From assembly GCA_019749805.1 (NCBI GenBank), contig JAIEPH010000032.1, positions 38,918 through 102,917 of the forward strand: DNA of 64,000 nucleotides, written 5' to 3'. Every line of letters begins with the position of its first letter. Within the stretch, counting starts at the first letter, position 1. This stretch comes from Mycobacteriaceae bacterium (GTDB lineage Bacteria > Actinomycetota > Actinomycetes > Mycobacteriales > Mycobacteriaceae). A program made the position numbers and the translations under genes. Shown piece by piece: positions 25,649 through 34,722 of this stretch. The notes beneath the pieces were generated by a model that made no database searches, was not told the origin of the DNA, and saw nothing but the letters and a program-made list of their open reading frames with translations.

Positions 25649-27166
25649 TTAGCGGTAGACGTCGATCGCCAGTGCCGGATCACCCGGACGGAGCACCAGC
25701 GGCGGCTCGGTGGTGGCCACACGCGTGGCCAAGGCGGAGTCGCTGCGGTAGGGGACTTCTCGACGGTGAACCTCTCCGCTGGCGTCCAGGATCAAATTGG
25801 TCACGATCTCCACGAGTGTCTGACGCCCGGATCGACCGCCGTTGGGGCCCGTTCCGGTCGCTCCGAATCCTGTCGCGGGTAACGGCCAAACCTGGCCGAT
25901 CGAATCCCGGAAGAACGCCGCCTCGGGCTCGTAGTGCAGCTCGGTGAGTTGCCCAGTGGCCGGCACCGACCGCGCCACCGTCGCATAGACCATGTCCTCG
26001 TTGACCACTACCCATGTGTGCGGGTTGAACCGGTCCCGATAGACAGTGCTGGCGGCCGCGCCCAGGCCGTGCGCCAAGCGAACCCGCCAAAACCCCAACT
26101 CGCTGCCATCATCGACAGGTTCGAGCCGGCTACTGATCCACTCCTGGGCTAGGGGATTGGCGCTATCGCGAGGAATCGCCGGAACACCGACAATGGGACT
26201 GTGCGGCGCAACTAACTCCAGGATGTCCTCGGCTGCACCTTTTCCGGGGCAGGGCTGATGCAGGAGCAGCGTCGCCTCGGCGGCAGTGATATCGGCGACC
26301 GGAGCATGCGGGTCGATGTCGGCAACCGCGGCATGAATGAGGCCGCGCCGGGCCGGCAGGTCGCGGTCGCGGTCGTCCATGAGCTTGCGCTCGGAAAGTT
26401 CGATGATGCGGGGCACCAGCTCGATCACATACTCGGAGCTCCCCACTGTCAGAACATCACGAAGCCGGCGGGGATCGGGCGAGCCGTGAGGCCGCAGCCG
26501 CTGAACCGGCGCGCCGGGCTGCCAGGCGCTGATCGCCTCCACGTCACGCAACGCGGCCGACCACCACGGCAGGTCCACCCGAAGCAATCCGGCGATCTCA
26601 AACCACTTGTAGTCGGTGCCCACGCGGTTAACGCGGTCGGCCACCATCACATAGGGCTGGTCAGCGTGATCGGGGGCACGAACCACTTCGACCGTGCTCG
26701 GGCAGCACACTGCTGTGGCCCACGGCAAAGATTCCAGCAGCGGCTCAACTCTCGTGTGCAGGGTTGGGTCGCCCTGGTCAGGACCGGCATACGCCACGGC
26801 GATCGGCCCCCGCCCATCGCTGGGCTGCCACGCGTGCACCGCCATTCCGTCGACAATTTGACCGAACAGGAACCGGGCTGGGCGCAGCGCTGATGTGAAC
26901 GGATAGAGCCGGGGAATGCTGGCCCGCAGGTCCGCACGGTCTACCAGGATGTAGTCGTACACCTGCTGAAGCGACCACCATTCGCCGCGCGCTGGTTGCG
27001 GCAGACCGGACGCCTTGTGCAGCAACGTAGCTGGGTCGTCGATCTCCAGCAGCGAAGCGACGTCGGTCGCCGCTAGCTTGGGGTTCGTCCACCGGCTACC
27101 TGACATCGTCATCCAGTAGGCGTCGTCGTCGGCTCCCTCGCGCGGATCGTCGTGGTCAGCTGTCAC
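25649..27166 (-). CDS. Unrecognised 505-aa protein upstream of the accessory module
   Basis: Start GTG 27166 chosen because GAGAGGAGCG lies about 9 bases upstream; ORF extension to 27238 has weaker signals. There is no signal peptide or membrane segment. Visible stretches include PARGEWWSLQQVYDYILVDR, RLYPFTSALRPARFLFGQIV and PLVLRPGDPALAIDVYR at the C-terminus. It is rich in Asp, Pro and Trp and looks like a large soluble multi-domain protein. I cannot assign a family. It lies 200 bases from the 3' end of eccA on the same strand and may be the last gene of the transfer operon or belong to the HipA-like module. Confidence 0.6.
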   Translation of the reverse strand: MTADHDDPREGADDDAYWMTMSGSRWTNPKLAATDVASLLEIDDPATLLHKASGLPQPARGEWWSLQQVYDYILVDRADLRASIPRLYPFTSALRPARFLFGQIVDGMAVHAWQPSDGRGPIAVAYAGPDQGDPTLHTRVEPLLESLPWATAVCCPSTVEVVRAPDHADQPYVMVADRVNRVGTDYKWFEIAGLLRVDLPWWSAALRDVEAISAWQPGAPVQRLRPHGSPDPRRLRDVLTVGSSEYVIELVPRIIELSERKLMDDRDRDLPARRGLIHAAVADIDPHAPVADITAAEATLLLHQPCPGKGAAEDILELVAPHSPIVGVPAIPRDSANPLAQEWISSRLEPVDDGSELGFWRVRLAHGLGAAASTVYRDRFNPHTWVVVNEDMVYATVARSVPATGQLTELHYEPEAAFFRDSIGQVWPLPATGFGATGTGPNGGRSGRQTLVEIVTNLILDASGEVHRREVPYRSDSALATRVATTEPPLVLRPGDPALAIDVYR

Positions 27167-27366
27167 CTGGGTTCGCTCCTCTCGTGTACGGACACCGGCC
27201 GCGGCGCAGTTCGTATCCCCGCAGTTAGGTGCGTGCAATTTTTCACCCGCCTAACTACAGGCGGTGGGTCTGGGTCGGAACTTTCGCGCGATGCAGGTAG
27301 CGTTCGCCGAGCGCCGCTCTCACCAGCCTACAAGTGGCGTGCCATCGGTGAATCCGCTTGTGCTCT

Positions 27367-29220
27367 TTATTGATTGGTGTTCACGACGGTGGCGGGGTCG
27401 AGTACCTCTGGGGCAACAGAGGCCAGGACCGTCGTGAGTGCCGTCGAGAGGTCCGCCGCGGTGATCGTGGTGAGCGTCTCGTCGTCGACCTCATCGGTGT
27501 CCAACAGGTCAGAGATCCGGTACATCTGCTCGCCGAACGCATCTTCGACCACGTTGCGGATGAACCGGCCATTGCCGGCAACGTCGAGGACTCGCCGGCG
27601 CTTGCCGACCGGTGCTGCTCCGGGTGCCCGGTGTTCGTCGCTGAGCTTGTGCATTTTGCCGTTGTCATCGACCAGCACTGCGCGTTGCGCCAAGTCGGCG
27701 CACACTCGTTCGAGAATCGCGATTGCGTCCGGGGCGATGGTGGAGTCTTTGTCGGCCGCCATCGCTGACGCGATCGCCGCGAGCTCGGCCGGCGAGTACG
27801 AGGGGAACCGGATGCGCCGGGGGAAGCGGCTGGCCAGTCCCTCATTGGAGCTCAAGAACCGGTCAATCTCATCGTCGTAGCCTGCAATGATGACCATGAG
27901 CCGGTCACGATCGTTTTCCATGCGCGCCAGTAGCGTGTCCACCGCTTCGCGGCCGAACGCGTCGCCACCGGACAGGCCGGTCTGGATCAGGGTGTAGGCC
28001 TCGTCGATGAACAGCACACCGTCGAGGGCGCGGTCGATGAGTTGGTTTGTTTTGATGGCCGTCGACCCGAGGTGTTCACCGACGAAGTCGAATCGCTTGG
28101 TTTCGAGCACTGTTGGTGTTTTCAGGACGCCCAGGCCGCAGTAGATGTTGGCGACCACGCGGGCGATCGTCGTTTTGCCGGTTCCCGGTGGGCCGCTGAA
28201 TACCAGGTGGTGGCTGCGTATCACGGGCTCATAACCACGCTCGACGCGAGCGGCGTTGACTTTGACCTCGCCCCGAAGCTTTTTGACCTGGCGTTTCACT
28301 TCGATCAGCCCGATCTGTTTGTTCAGGTCGGTGTCGGCTTCGGTGAGTAGTTCGGCCTGATGTTCGGCCTGGGCCATTTCCGGGGTTGGTTGGGTGGCGA
28401 TATCCCACGGGTCGGTGCGGGCGGCGATCTGCTCGAGCGTCGTCACCGGCAGCACCAGGTCCTCGTTGTCGATCGCGGCCTGTGCATCGCCAAGCAAGAC
28501 GCCGTCCACCACGGCCTGGTCGAAGAACTTGCGGGCCTCGGCGGGCTTGCCGACAGCGCGGCTCACCCAGCCGCGAATCAGCGCTCCGTCGGCGCGGATG
28601 TACCGATTCTGGAAGTGCTCGGGCATCGACGCCAACAGGTCCAGGGCGTGCTGGTGGCGGCCGAGGCGCGCTGCGGCCAGCGCCGCCATCGTCGTCGTCG
28701 CCGCCCTCAGCTCCACCCCGGTCGGAGAGTGCCGGGGCAACGCGGGCGCGGCGCCGGCCGTGCTGAGAACATCTGGCCAGCGTTGGGTGACGTAGAACAA
28801 GCACGTGTGCAAGAAGTGCCGCCACACCGCATGGTCCCCACCCGCGAGTTGGCCATCGGACAGCAGCCGGTCAGCTTCGGCGTACCGGCCGGCCGCGATC
28901 AACGCCGAACCGAACCCCAGTGTGATCGTGTCGCGCGAATTGATCTCCATCACAACATATTTCGGGCACGTCAGCTGGCCCGTGAGCTGACCGTCCTTCC
29001 AGCCGACCCGGCGGGTCTCCCGGTACAAAAACCGGGAATTCTCGTGCGCCGCGCGCAAAGTGGACAAGTCAACATCACCTGAGGCGATGCGGCCCAGCCA
29101 CGCGTCGGCCACACTCGGATCGTCGTCGGTAACCGCGTTGAAACCGGCCAACGCCCCCCGATAGTCGCGCTGGCTCCACCGGCGCAGAGCCTCATCGAAC
29201 TGTGCGCTGTATGCCGTCAC
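27367..29220 (-). CDS. eccA: ESX AAA+ ATPase EccA
   Basis: 617 aa, the usual EccA length, GTG start overlapping the previous stop. The N-terminal ~280 residues form TPR-like helical repeats (FDEALRRWSQRDYRGALAGF, AAARLGRHQHALDLLASMPE). A CbxX/CfqX-type AAA+ domain follows: Walker A GPPGTGKT at residues 343-350, Walker B GVLFIDEAYTL, sensor region MVIIAGYDDEIDRFL and arginine-finger region SRFPRRIRFPSYS. EccA acts in the cytosol and is thought to help release PE/PPE or Esp substrates from EspG chaperones. It is the distal gene of the T4SS-like operon and lies far from the ESX core at 41-57 kb. Confidence 0.93.
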   Translation of the reverse strand: MTAYSAQFDEALRRWSQRDYRGALAGFNAVTDDDPSVADAWLGRIASGDVDLSTLRAAHENSRFLYRETRRVGWKDGQLTGQLTCPKYVVMEINSRDTITLGFGSALIAAGRYAEADRLLSDGQLAGGDHAVWRHFLHTCLFYVTQRWPDVLSTAGAAPALPRHSPTGVELRAATTTMAALAAARLGRHQHALDLLASMPEHFQNRYIRADGALIRGWVSRAVGKPAEARKFFDQAVVDGVLLGDAQAAIDNEDLVLPVTTLEQIAARTDPWDIATQPTPEMAQAEHQAELLTEADTDLNKQIGLIEVKRQVKKLRGEVKVNAARVERGYEPVIRSHHLVFSGPPGTGKTTIARVVANIYCGLGVLKTPTVLETKRFDFVGEHLGSTAIKTNQLIDRALDGVLFIDEAYTLIQTGLSGGDAFGREAVDTLLARMENDRDRLMVIIAGYDDEIDRFLSSNEGLASRFPRRIRFPSYSPAELAAIASAMAADKDSTIAPDAIAILERVCADLAQRAVLVDDNGKMHKLSDEHRAPGAAPVGKRRRVLDVAGNGRFIRNVVEDAFGEQMYRISDLLDTDEVDDETLTTITAADLSTALTTVLASVAPEVLDPATVVNTNQ

Positions 29221-31196
29221 GGCTGTCTCCGGTCTGGTGTGGTCGGGTTGGGTGAAATCGTATCGAGTCCGCGGGCTTGCCCCACATCACCACCGGGCCG
29301 CGGCGCCCGCCCGCCAGGTCCGCCAGCTTCGCTGCTGGCCTGTTGGTTCGGCGCGATGGTGTCGAATCCCATTTGGCGATCCATCGGCCCCCCTGAGGAG
29401 CTGGCGGCCGGGACAGGACGCCGGGACTGACGGCCCGCCATGGGCTGCGAGCGGCGGCGTTTGGCTGCGTCGCCGCGGACAGGGCTTGATCCGCCCTGCC
29501 GGCTCGGCGGCCGCGACAGCGACGTCGGCGCCGGTACCGGCCGGTGGGCAACAGGCGCGCCGGCCCCCTCCCCGCCCGACCCGCCGCCGCCGGTCGACAC
29601 GGTGCGGCCGGGTCCTTCACCGCTCTCGGAGCCACCGGACTTCGGTGTCGAGATCGTGTCGAATTCCGGTTTGCTTGAGCCCAGCGTTTCGGCGATGGCG
29701 CTGACCTTGGACTCCATCTCTTCCCACGGTGGCTTGCCTGCGCCGCCGCGGCGGGCACCGAGCGCCTTGACCGCCGTGGACACGCCTTTGGCGCCGACCA
29801 GTGAGGCTGCCGCTCCCGCCGCTCCCCACGCGAGCCGCCCGAACGGGCCGCCCGCCTTATGCCCGAACAGGTCGGCGCGCATCGTTCGGAACAGGCCGGT
29901 GGCCACGCACGCCGACGCGGCGAACATCAACATCTTGGCCACCGGGCTATTGCCGCCCAGATCGGCGGGCAGCGGGTTGCTCATCACGCGGCCGATCGCC
30001 ATTCCGGCGATGCAGATGAACAGCGTGTAGGCGAACATCTCCAGGCCCATGCCGAGAAACTTTCTGACGGCGAACCACATGTAGTCGCGGCCGGCGCCGT
30101 CGAGAATGCCGATCTTGACGTCCACAGGCGCCTTGATCACCCGGTACATCGCCTGCGCGGGCACCATGACCAGCGCGCCGGCTGCGACGAGCAGGAAGTA
30201 CATAAACAGAAACGCCGCGGCGACCAGCAACAGGCCCAGCCAGACATTGTTGCCATTGAGGTTGCTGGCATGGCGGGCCCCGGCGTAGTTGCCGCAGGTT
30301 TCCATCGCCGAAATCGGAGCGTTTTCGCTGGAATGGGTCATCATGGCCGACGTCCACGCGGTGTCGCAGGTGCCGTCGAGGACGTGGCCGTACTGCCACA
30401 GCTGAAACGGCCTGCGGGCCACGGCAGTGATGAGGTCGCCGGTGAACACATCCAGCGGTGTGGCCCCGTTGAGGGGATTGCTGCTCGACGGGCCGTTGTG
30501 GACGGCGGCTTCGGCTACCTGAAACGCGGCGCCGCGGGCGATGGCGAGCAGCCCGTGCTCGCCGTACATCAGTGTCACTGGGTCTGACAGCAGCGCGATC
30601 CCGAGGATGGCGACCAGAAACGCTGACAGGATCATCATCCAGCCGCGTGCCCCGGCGCCTTTGATTATCGCCACCCAGCCCCCGGCGAATACCGCGATCG
30701 GCAGCAGCCACAGCAGCAGGCCGGCCTTGGCGATGACGATGAAGATGGCGTCGACGAAGGGCCGAGCCAGCGTGGCGAAGAAGGTGAGCCACACCGATTT
30801 TGCGGCGAGCCGGAACAACCACATCGAGATCGCCAGCATCGCGACAAACAGGCCCGCCTCGGCGGTCAGGATCACCGACGCGAGCGCTCCCCCGCCCATC
30901 GTGGAGCCCATGCTGCCCAACCAGTCAAACCAGGAGCTTGGATTCCATGTGAGGTCGGGTGCGGATTGTTTAGCCGACTCGTAGATGTCGATGCTGGCCA
31001 GGTAGTAGTTGCCCAGCGGCACGCCCTGGTCGTCCTTGACGCCGGTCCAGTTGAGCGCCTCAGCATTGGATGACGCGAAGGCCGGCGGGGCCATCGCGAC
31101 CGTCACCGCCGCCAACCAATACAGCAGGACCATAAGCGCCAGCGGCCGACCCCACATCGGGTGGCGCAGATACCAGTATGTGAATCGGGCCAGCAT
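29217..31196 (-). CDS. VirB6/TrbL-like conjugation membrane protein
   Basis: 659 aa. ATG 31196 overlaps the VirB4-like stop (ATGA). An N-terminal hydrophobic segment ending in AMAPPAFASS looks like a cleavable signal; a polytopic region follows with about eight segments, e.g. LFVAMLAISMWLFRLAA and MILSAFLVAILGIALL. A long lumenal loop with two Cys (DGTCDTAW, METCGNY) lies between the first and last membrane groups. The cytosolic tail of ~220 residues is Gly/Pro/Ser-rich. Forms part of the inner-membrane channel of a type IV-like DNA transfer apparatus. Co-translated with eccA on its 3' side. Confidence 0.72.
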   Translation of the reverse strand: MLARFTYWYLRHPMWGRPLALMVLLYWLAAVTVAMAPPAFASSNAEALNWTGVKDDQGVPLGNYYLASIDIYESAKQSAPDLTWNPSSWFDWLGSMGSTMGGGALASVILTAEAGLFVAMLAISMWLFRLAAKSVWLTFFATLARPFVDAIFIVIAKAGLLLWLLPIAVFAGGWVAIIKGAGARGWMMILSAFLVAILGIALLSDPVTLMYGEHGLLAIARGAAFQVAEAAVHNGPSSSNPLNGATPLDVFTGDLITAVARRPFQLWQYGHVLDGTCDTAWTSAMMTHSSENAPISAMETCGNYAGARHASNLNGNNVWLGLLLVAAAFLFMYFLLVAAGALVMVPAQAMYRVIKAPVDVKIGILDGAGRDYMWFAVRKFLGMGLEMFAYTLFICIAGMAIGRVMSNPLPADLGGNSPVAKMLMFAASACVATGLFRTMRADLFGHKAGGPFGRLAWGAAGAAASLVGAKGVSTAVKALGARRGGAGKPPWEEMESKVSAIAETLGSSKPEFDTISTPKSGGSESGEGPGRTVSTGGGGSGGEGAGAPVAHRPVPAPTSLSRPPSRQGGSSPVRGDAAKRRRSQPMAGRQSRRPVPAASSSGGPMDRQMGFDTIAPNQQASSEAGGPGGRAPRPGGDVGQARGLDTISPNPTTPDRRQP

Positions 31197-33847
31197 CAAC
31201 TCGCCTGCGCTGTCATCGGATTGGTGTCGAACAGTGCCTGAACCCTGGGGTCGGGATGGGTGAAGGCGCGGATCTTGCCAAAGTCATCGGTCTCGTCGAG
31301 CAGCCACGCTTCGCCCTCCCGTCCAGGGATGACGGTGCCGTGCAAGTGTGCCCGTCTGCGGTTGCGGCGGTTTACCCGCATGACGGGGCTGGTGTCGTGG
31401 GCGTACTGACGCATCAGGTCGGGGTGGCGATCCAAATCCCGGCCGCACCATTCCTCGAGCACGGTGCGGGCCATCTTGGCATCCTTGAAGCCGAAATTCA
31501 GCTTCTGCGTGATGAATTCGGAGCCGATCCGGTTGAACGTCTTGACGGGGTTCTGCACCACCGCCGTCAGGCCGCTGTTGGATTTGCGGCCCTGAGTCAT
31601 CACCCGGTAGGCGGCCTTTGCGCCGGCGGCACTGTGGATCCAGTCGTAGCACTCCTCCACCACCAGCATGGATTGCTCCTGGGGTCGCGAGGTGAACACC
31701 TGCATCGTCGAGTCGATGGCCAATCCATAGATCGCGCGGCCGGCCCGCTGGCGGGGCGTCAATTCTTCGTGCAGATGAGCTGTCGACGTTTCCTCGCTGG
31801 TCGGCAGCTCCAGCCACGCGGTGTTCCACACCACGATCTGATAGCGGGTGAAATCCGGCACCGGCAGCGTCTGATCCCACAGGGCCCGTAAGTGGCGGTC
31901 GGTGGCCAGGGCTTCCAACTCGTTGAGCAGGGTGTCGTCCGCGGTGGTCTTCTCGGCGGGCTGCAACTCACGCAGGTGCTCGATCAAACCCCAGCTGTTG
32001 TGGATGTCTTTGGCGGCCAGATTGCGTGGGGCGACGTGCTTTTGGAACCTGCGGGCTGGATCGCTACCCACAGGGAAACCGGTCAGGCTCAGCAGGTGGT
32101 CGGTGGGTTGGGGCAGATGCTCCTCTTCGATATCGGATCGTCCCTGGCGGCGCAGTTCTTCAAGGATGTCGTGGTTGCGGCGCGCCAGGCGCACACAGTC
32201 GAGGCTGTAACGGTTGCGGTGTGCGTCGATGATGAGTTTCTTGGAGTCATCGATGGGCGACAGGGCGCGTTCGTGCTCACGCACCGGGGTCGGATCGATG
32301 ATTCCCAGCCGGGCTCCCAGCTCAGCCCACGACGTCTCCAGCGTCTTTACCGTCGTGGATTTCCCGCGGCCGGGGTCACCGCCGAGCACCATCACCGCGC
32401 CCTTATTGCGGGTCGGCGCTGCCAGCAGATCCGTCAGCACCACATCCTGCATGCCCGGCATGGTGATATCCACCCCCAGTGGGACGCCGAAGGTGTCGCC
32501 GAGCTGCGATGACACCAGCGGGACAAGAGTGGCCAGATCATCGGAGGTCGTTCGGTGCCGCAGCTTCTTGATGTCACAGACCGCTTCAGCGCCCGGAATC
32601 ATGGTGTGCGCCAGCCATTTCTGGGCTCCGCGCCATCGCGTGAAACCGATTCCGGCGCGGGCGAATTCGGTTTTGAGCCGCTTGACTCCCTCCGCGACGA
32701 GGTCAGGGGTTGCTGCTGCCACGGTGAACACCACGCCAGCGACGCCAGCGCGGACCACGCTGCCCTCTTCGCATTTCGCCGCCAACTCGCGGCTGAGCAC
32801 CATTTGGCGCGGCAGCTGATTATCGACTTCAGCGGCCGCGCCGCGCTGGACCCATTGGTCCTCGATGTTGATGTTCATCTTCAACATGTCCGAGTGCAGC
32901 TTCTGGGGCGGATTCATCTGCAAGTTCTGATGCCAGTCAATGACGATGCCGCCCGTGGACAGGTCATCGGCGCGCTTGAACAGCGTGGAACGAGGGAATG
33001 TCAGGCCCGCCGGGGTGAACTTGTCGATTGGCAGGATCGCCTGGTAGCTGTCCGGTATGCCTTCGCGTTCGTCTCGGTATATCCGCACCAGCGGGTTTTC
33101 TGCGCTAACACCGGAGGCGTCGTAGATCTCGGCGCCATTCTCATCGAAAAAGCCTGGCGTGAACGCTGACTCATCGAGTACGGCGTCCTCATCGAAGGCC
33201 ACATCGGGCAACGGCTCGCGCCACACCCCACGGCTTAGCGTCGCGTTCCAGCGCCACCAGATCTGCTCGGCGGCCGCCGGCACAGGCTCAAACACCGACG
33301 GTTGGGCGGCGGCCATCGCCGCGGCGATCTCACGGTACCGGTCAATCACGTCGGGGTCGTCAAAGTCCTCGCCCGCCAGGTTCTTTCCGACGTTGGCCAT
33401 CAGGTTGTCGCCTTCGCGGCCGAAGTCCAGGCGCAGCGTCAGCCAGCCTTGCCGGTAGCGCAGCGGCAACCGGCGAAAGTGTGGTTCCCACAGGTAACGA
33501 ATCGAGTTGTTCCACTCCGCGGTGACCCCCGACAGATCCGGCACGCCGGTCGCGCCAGCATTCAAGTACGCCTCGCGCGCCGAGAGCGGCAACCCGGCGA
33601 TCACCATGCCGCGGCTGACATCTTCGGCCTCACGGTAGGCGGTCAGACCGTCAAGGCTTGCGCGGCCGGGCAGTTCCCGATACAGCAGTGTGTGGTCGTC
33701 AGCGACCGCTTCCTGTTCAGTGTCGCCGAGGTAGAAAAACGATGTCGGTGACACCAGATACTCGGCGAAAACGCCGCCGCGGGTGAAGCGGATGTTGCCG
33801 ACAACATGCAAGGGTGCGCTGTGCCACGCGCGCCGCAGAAAACCCAT
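31196..33847 (-). CDS. VirB4-like conjugative transfer ATPase
   Basis: 883 aa. The N-terminal ~400 residues are the VirB4 accessory region; the P-loop GGDPGRGKST lies at residues 489-498, preceded by DVVLTDLLAAPTRNKGAVMV. Walker B-like QSMLVVEECYDWIHS and the late motif KSNSGLTAVVQNPVKTF complete the TraC/VirB4 pattern. Energises assembly and DNA/protein transfer of the type IV-like system at the inner membrane. ATG 33847, 7 bases after the upstream gene. Close in layout to the SCO6880-type operons of actinobacterial conjugative elements. Confidence 0.85.
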   Translation of the reverse strand: MGFLRRAWHSAPLHVVGNIRFTRGGVFAEYLVSPTSFFYLGDTEQEAVADDHTLLYRELPGRASLDGLTAYREAEDVSRGMVIAGLPLSAREAYLNAGATGVPDLSGVTAEWNNSIRYLWEPHFRRLPLRYRQGWLTLRLDFGREGDNLMANVGKNLAGEDFDDPDVIDRYREIAAAMAAAQPSVFEPVPAAAEQIWWRWNATLSRGVWREPLPDVAFDEDAVLDESAFTPGFFDENGAEIYDASGVSAENPLVRIYRDEREGIPDSYQAILPIDKFTPAGLTFPRSTLFKRADDLSTGGIVIDWHQNLQMNPPQKLHSDMLKMNINIEDQWVQRGAAAEVDNQLPRQMVLSRELAAKCEEGSVVRAGVAGVVFTVAAATPDLVAEGVKRLKTEFARAGIGFTRWRGAQKWLAHTMIPGAEAVCDIKKLRHRTTSDDLATLVPLVSSQLGDTFGVPLGVDITMPGMQDVVLTDLLAAPTRNKGAVMVLGGDPGRGKSTTVKTLETSWAELGARLGIIDPTPVREHERALSPIDDSKKLIIDAHRNRYSLDCVRLARRNHDILEELRRQGRSDIEEEHLPQPTDHLLSLTGFPVGSDPARRFQKHVAPRNLAAKDIHNSWGLIEHLRELQPAEKTTADDTLLNELEALATDRHLRALWDQTLPVPDFTRYQIVVWNTAWLELPTSEETSTAHLHEELTPRQRAGRAIYGLAIDSTMQVFTSRPQEQSMLVVEECYDWIHSAAGAKAAYRVMTQGRKSNSGLTAVVQNPVKTFNRIGSEFITQKLNFGFKDAKMARTVLEEWCGRDLDRHPDLMRQYAHDTSPVMRVNRRNRRRAHLHGTVIPGREGEAWLLDETDDFGKIRAFTHPDPRVQALFDTNPMTAQAS

Positions 33848-33853
33848 GGCCGA

Positions 33854-34270
33854 CTACCGCCCGGTGCGGGTCAGCGGCGTGAGCCGGCCCGTCATCGGAT
33901 TGACGACGCGGCCCGCCAACGAGGCCGGCAAGTGGGTGGCGGTCGTTCGCGGTGAGCGGGCCTCCAGACGCCACCGCAGCCGGGTCAGTCCGGAAGGACC
34001 GAACTTCGGCAACCGGCCGAGAACGATCACCGCGGCGACGGTAGCGATGATGCCGATGATGAGCACGTAGCGGGCGTAGCCAGTGCCGAATGTGGCGACG
34101 GTCAAAATTGTCGTCAGCAGAAAGCCGCCCACACCTGCGAGCGCATCGGGGGCGCGCCAACGGCGAAACTCCGGTAGCGCAAACCCGTTGCGGGACTTTG
34201 ACAGATAGACGACGAATTCACTGAGATCCGTGTAGACCTTGGCGCGGCGCGGATCCGGTTCGGTGCTCAC
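33854..34270 (-). CDS. Small membrane protein (PrgI/SCO6880-type conjugation component)
   Basis: 138 aa from GTG 34270, which overlaps the upstream stop; 34279 is the earliest in-frame start. Central hydrophobic pair GVGGFLLTTILTVATFG and YVLIIGIIATVAAVIVLGRL. N-terminal part VYTDLSEFVVYLSKSRNGF is soluble; the basic C-terminus (LTRLRWRLEARSPR) is cytosolic. Small two-helix proteins directly upstream of a VirB4 ATPase are the rule in actinobacterial and Gram-positive conjugation operons (VirB3/PrgI-like). Assignment is by position and topology. Confidence 0.6.
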   Translation of the reverse strand: MSTEPDPRRAKVYTDLSEFVVYLSKSRNGFALPEFRRWRAPDALAGVGGFLLTTILTVATFGTGYARYVLIIGIIATVAAVIVLGRLPKFGPSGLTRLRWRLEARSPRTTATHLPASLAGRVVNPMTGRLTPLTRTGR

Positions 34271-34701
34271 GATCCCCACTCGTCGCCACGAACGTACTGC
34301 CGGTCAACAATGTTCTGGTCCACCGCCCAGTCGGTGACCGCGGCGGCGATGCCGACCGACAGCACGATGAGGACACCGACGATGATCAGTCCGACTTGGA
34401 AGATGATCGCCTCGCCGATCCCTTCCTTCAACTTGCGCACCGTCAGGACCCATCCGACGGCGATCAGCAGCACACCGCCCAGACCGGGCAGAAGCAGTGC
34501 CATCGCTTTGCTGTTGGACAGAATGTCGCCGCTGGCGGCGGAAATCGTCAGGTGGGTGGTGGCGGTGGTGGCCGCCTGATGCGCGGCGGCCACCGTTTTG
34601 GGGGCCAGCGCGATAAGTGAGTGGTCCACGGGGTGCTCCACTTTCGATTGGATGTTGCTGCCTACCCACCCAACGTAAAGCGCCACCAGCACTCCCATCA
34701 C
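34267..34701 (-). CDS. Small polytopic membrane protein of the transfer operon
   Basis: 144 aa, start at GTG 34701 or ATG 34698. Three hydrophobic segments: the N-terminus (GVLVALYVGWVG), the middle (ALLLPGLGGVLLIAVGWVL) and EAIIFQVGLIIVGVLIVLSV. Between the first two lies an Ala/Thr-rich exposed loop. Size, topology and position beside a PrgI-like gene suit a pilin-like (VirB2/TrbC) subunit, but no family motif proves it. Stop overlaps the next gene's GTG. Confidence 0.5.
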   Translation of the reverse strand: MMGVLVALYVGWVGSNIQSKVEHPVDHSLIALAPKTVAAAHQAATTATTHLTISAASGDILSNSKAMALLLPGLGGVLLIAVGWVLTVRKLKEGIGEAIIFQVGLIIVGVLIVLSVGIAAAVTDWAVDQNIVDRQYVRGDEWGS

Positions 34702-34722
34702 ACCCCAAATTCGGGTTCTCGC

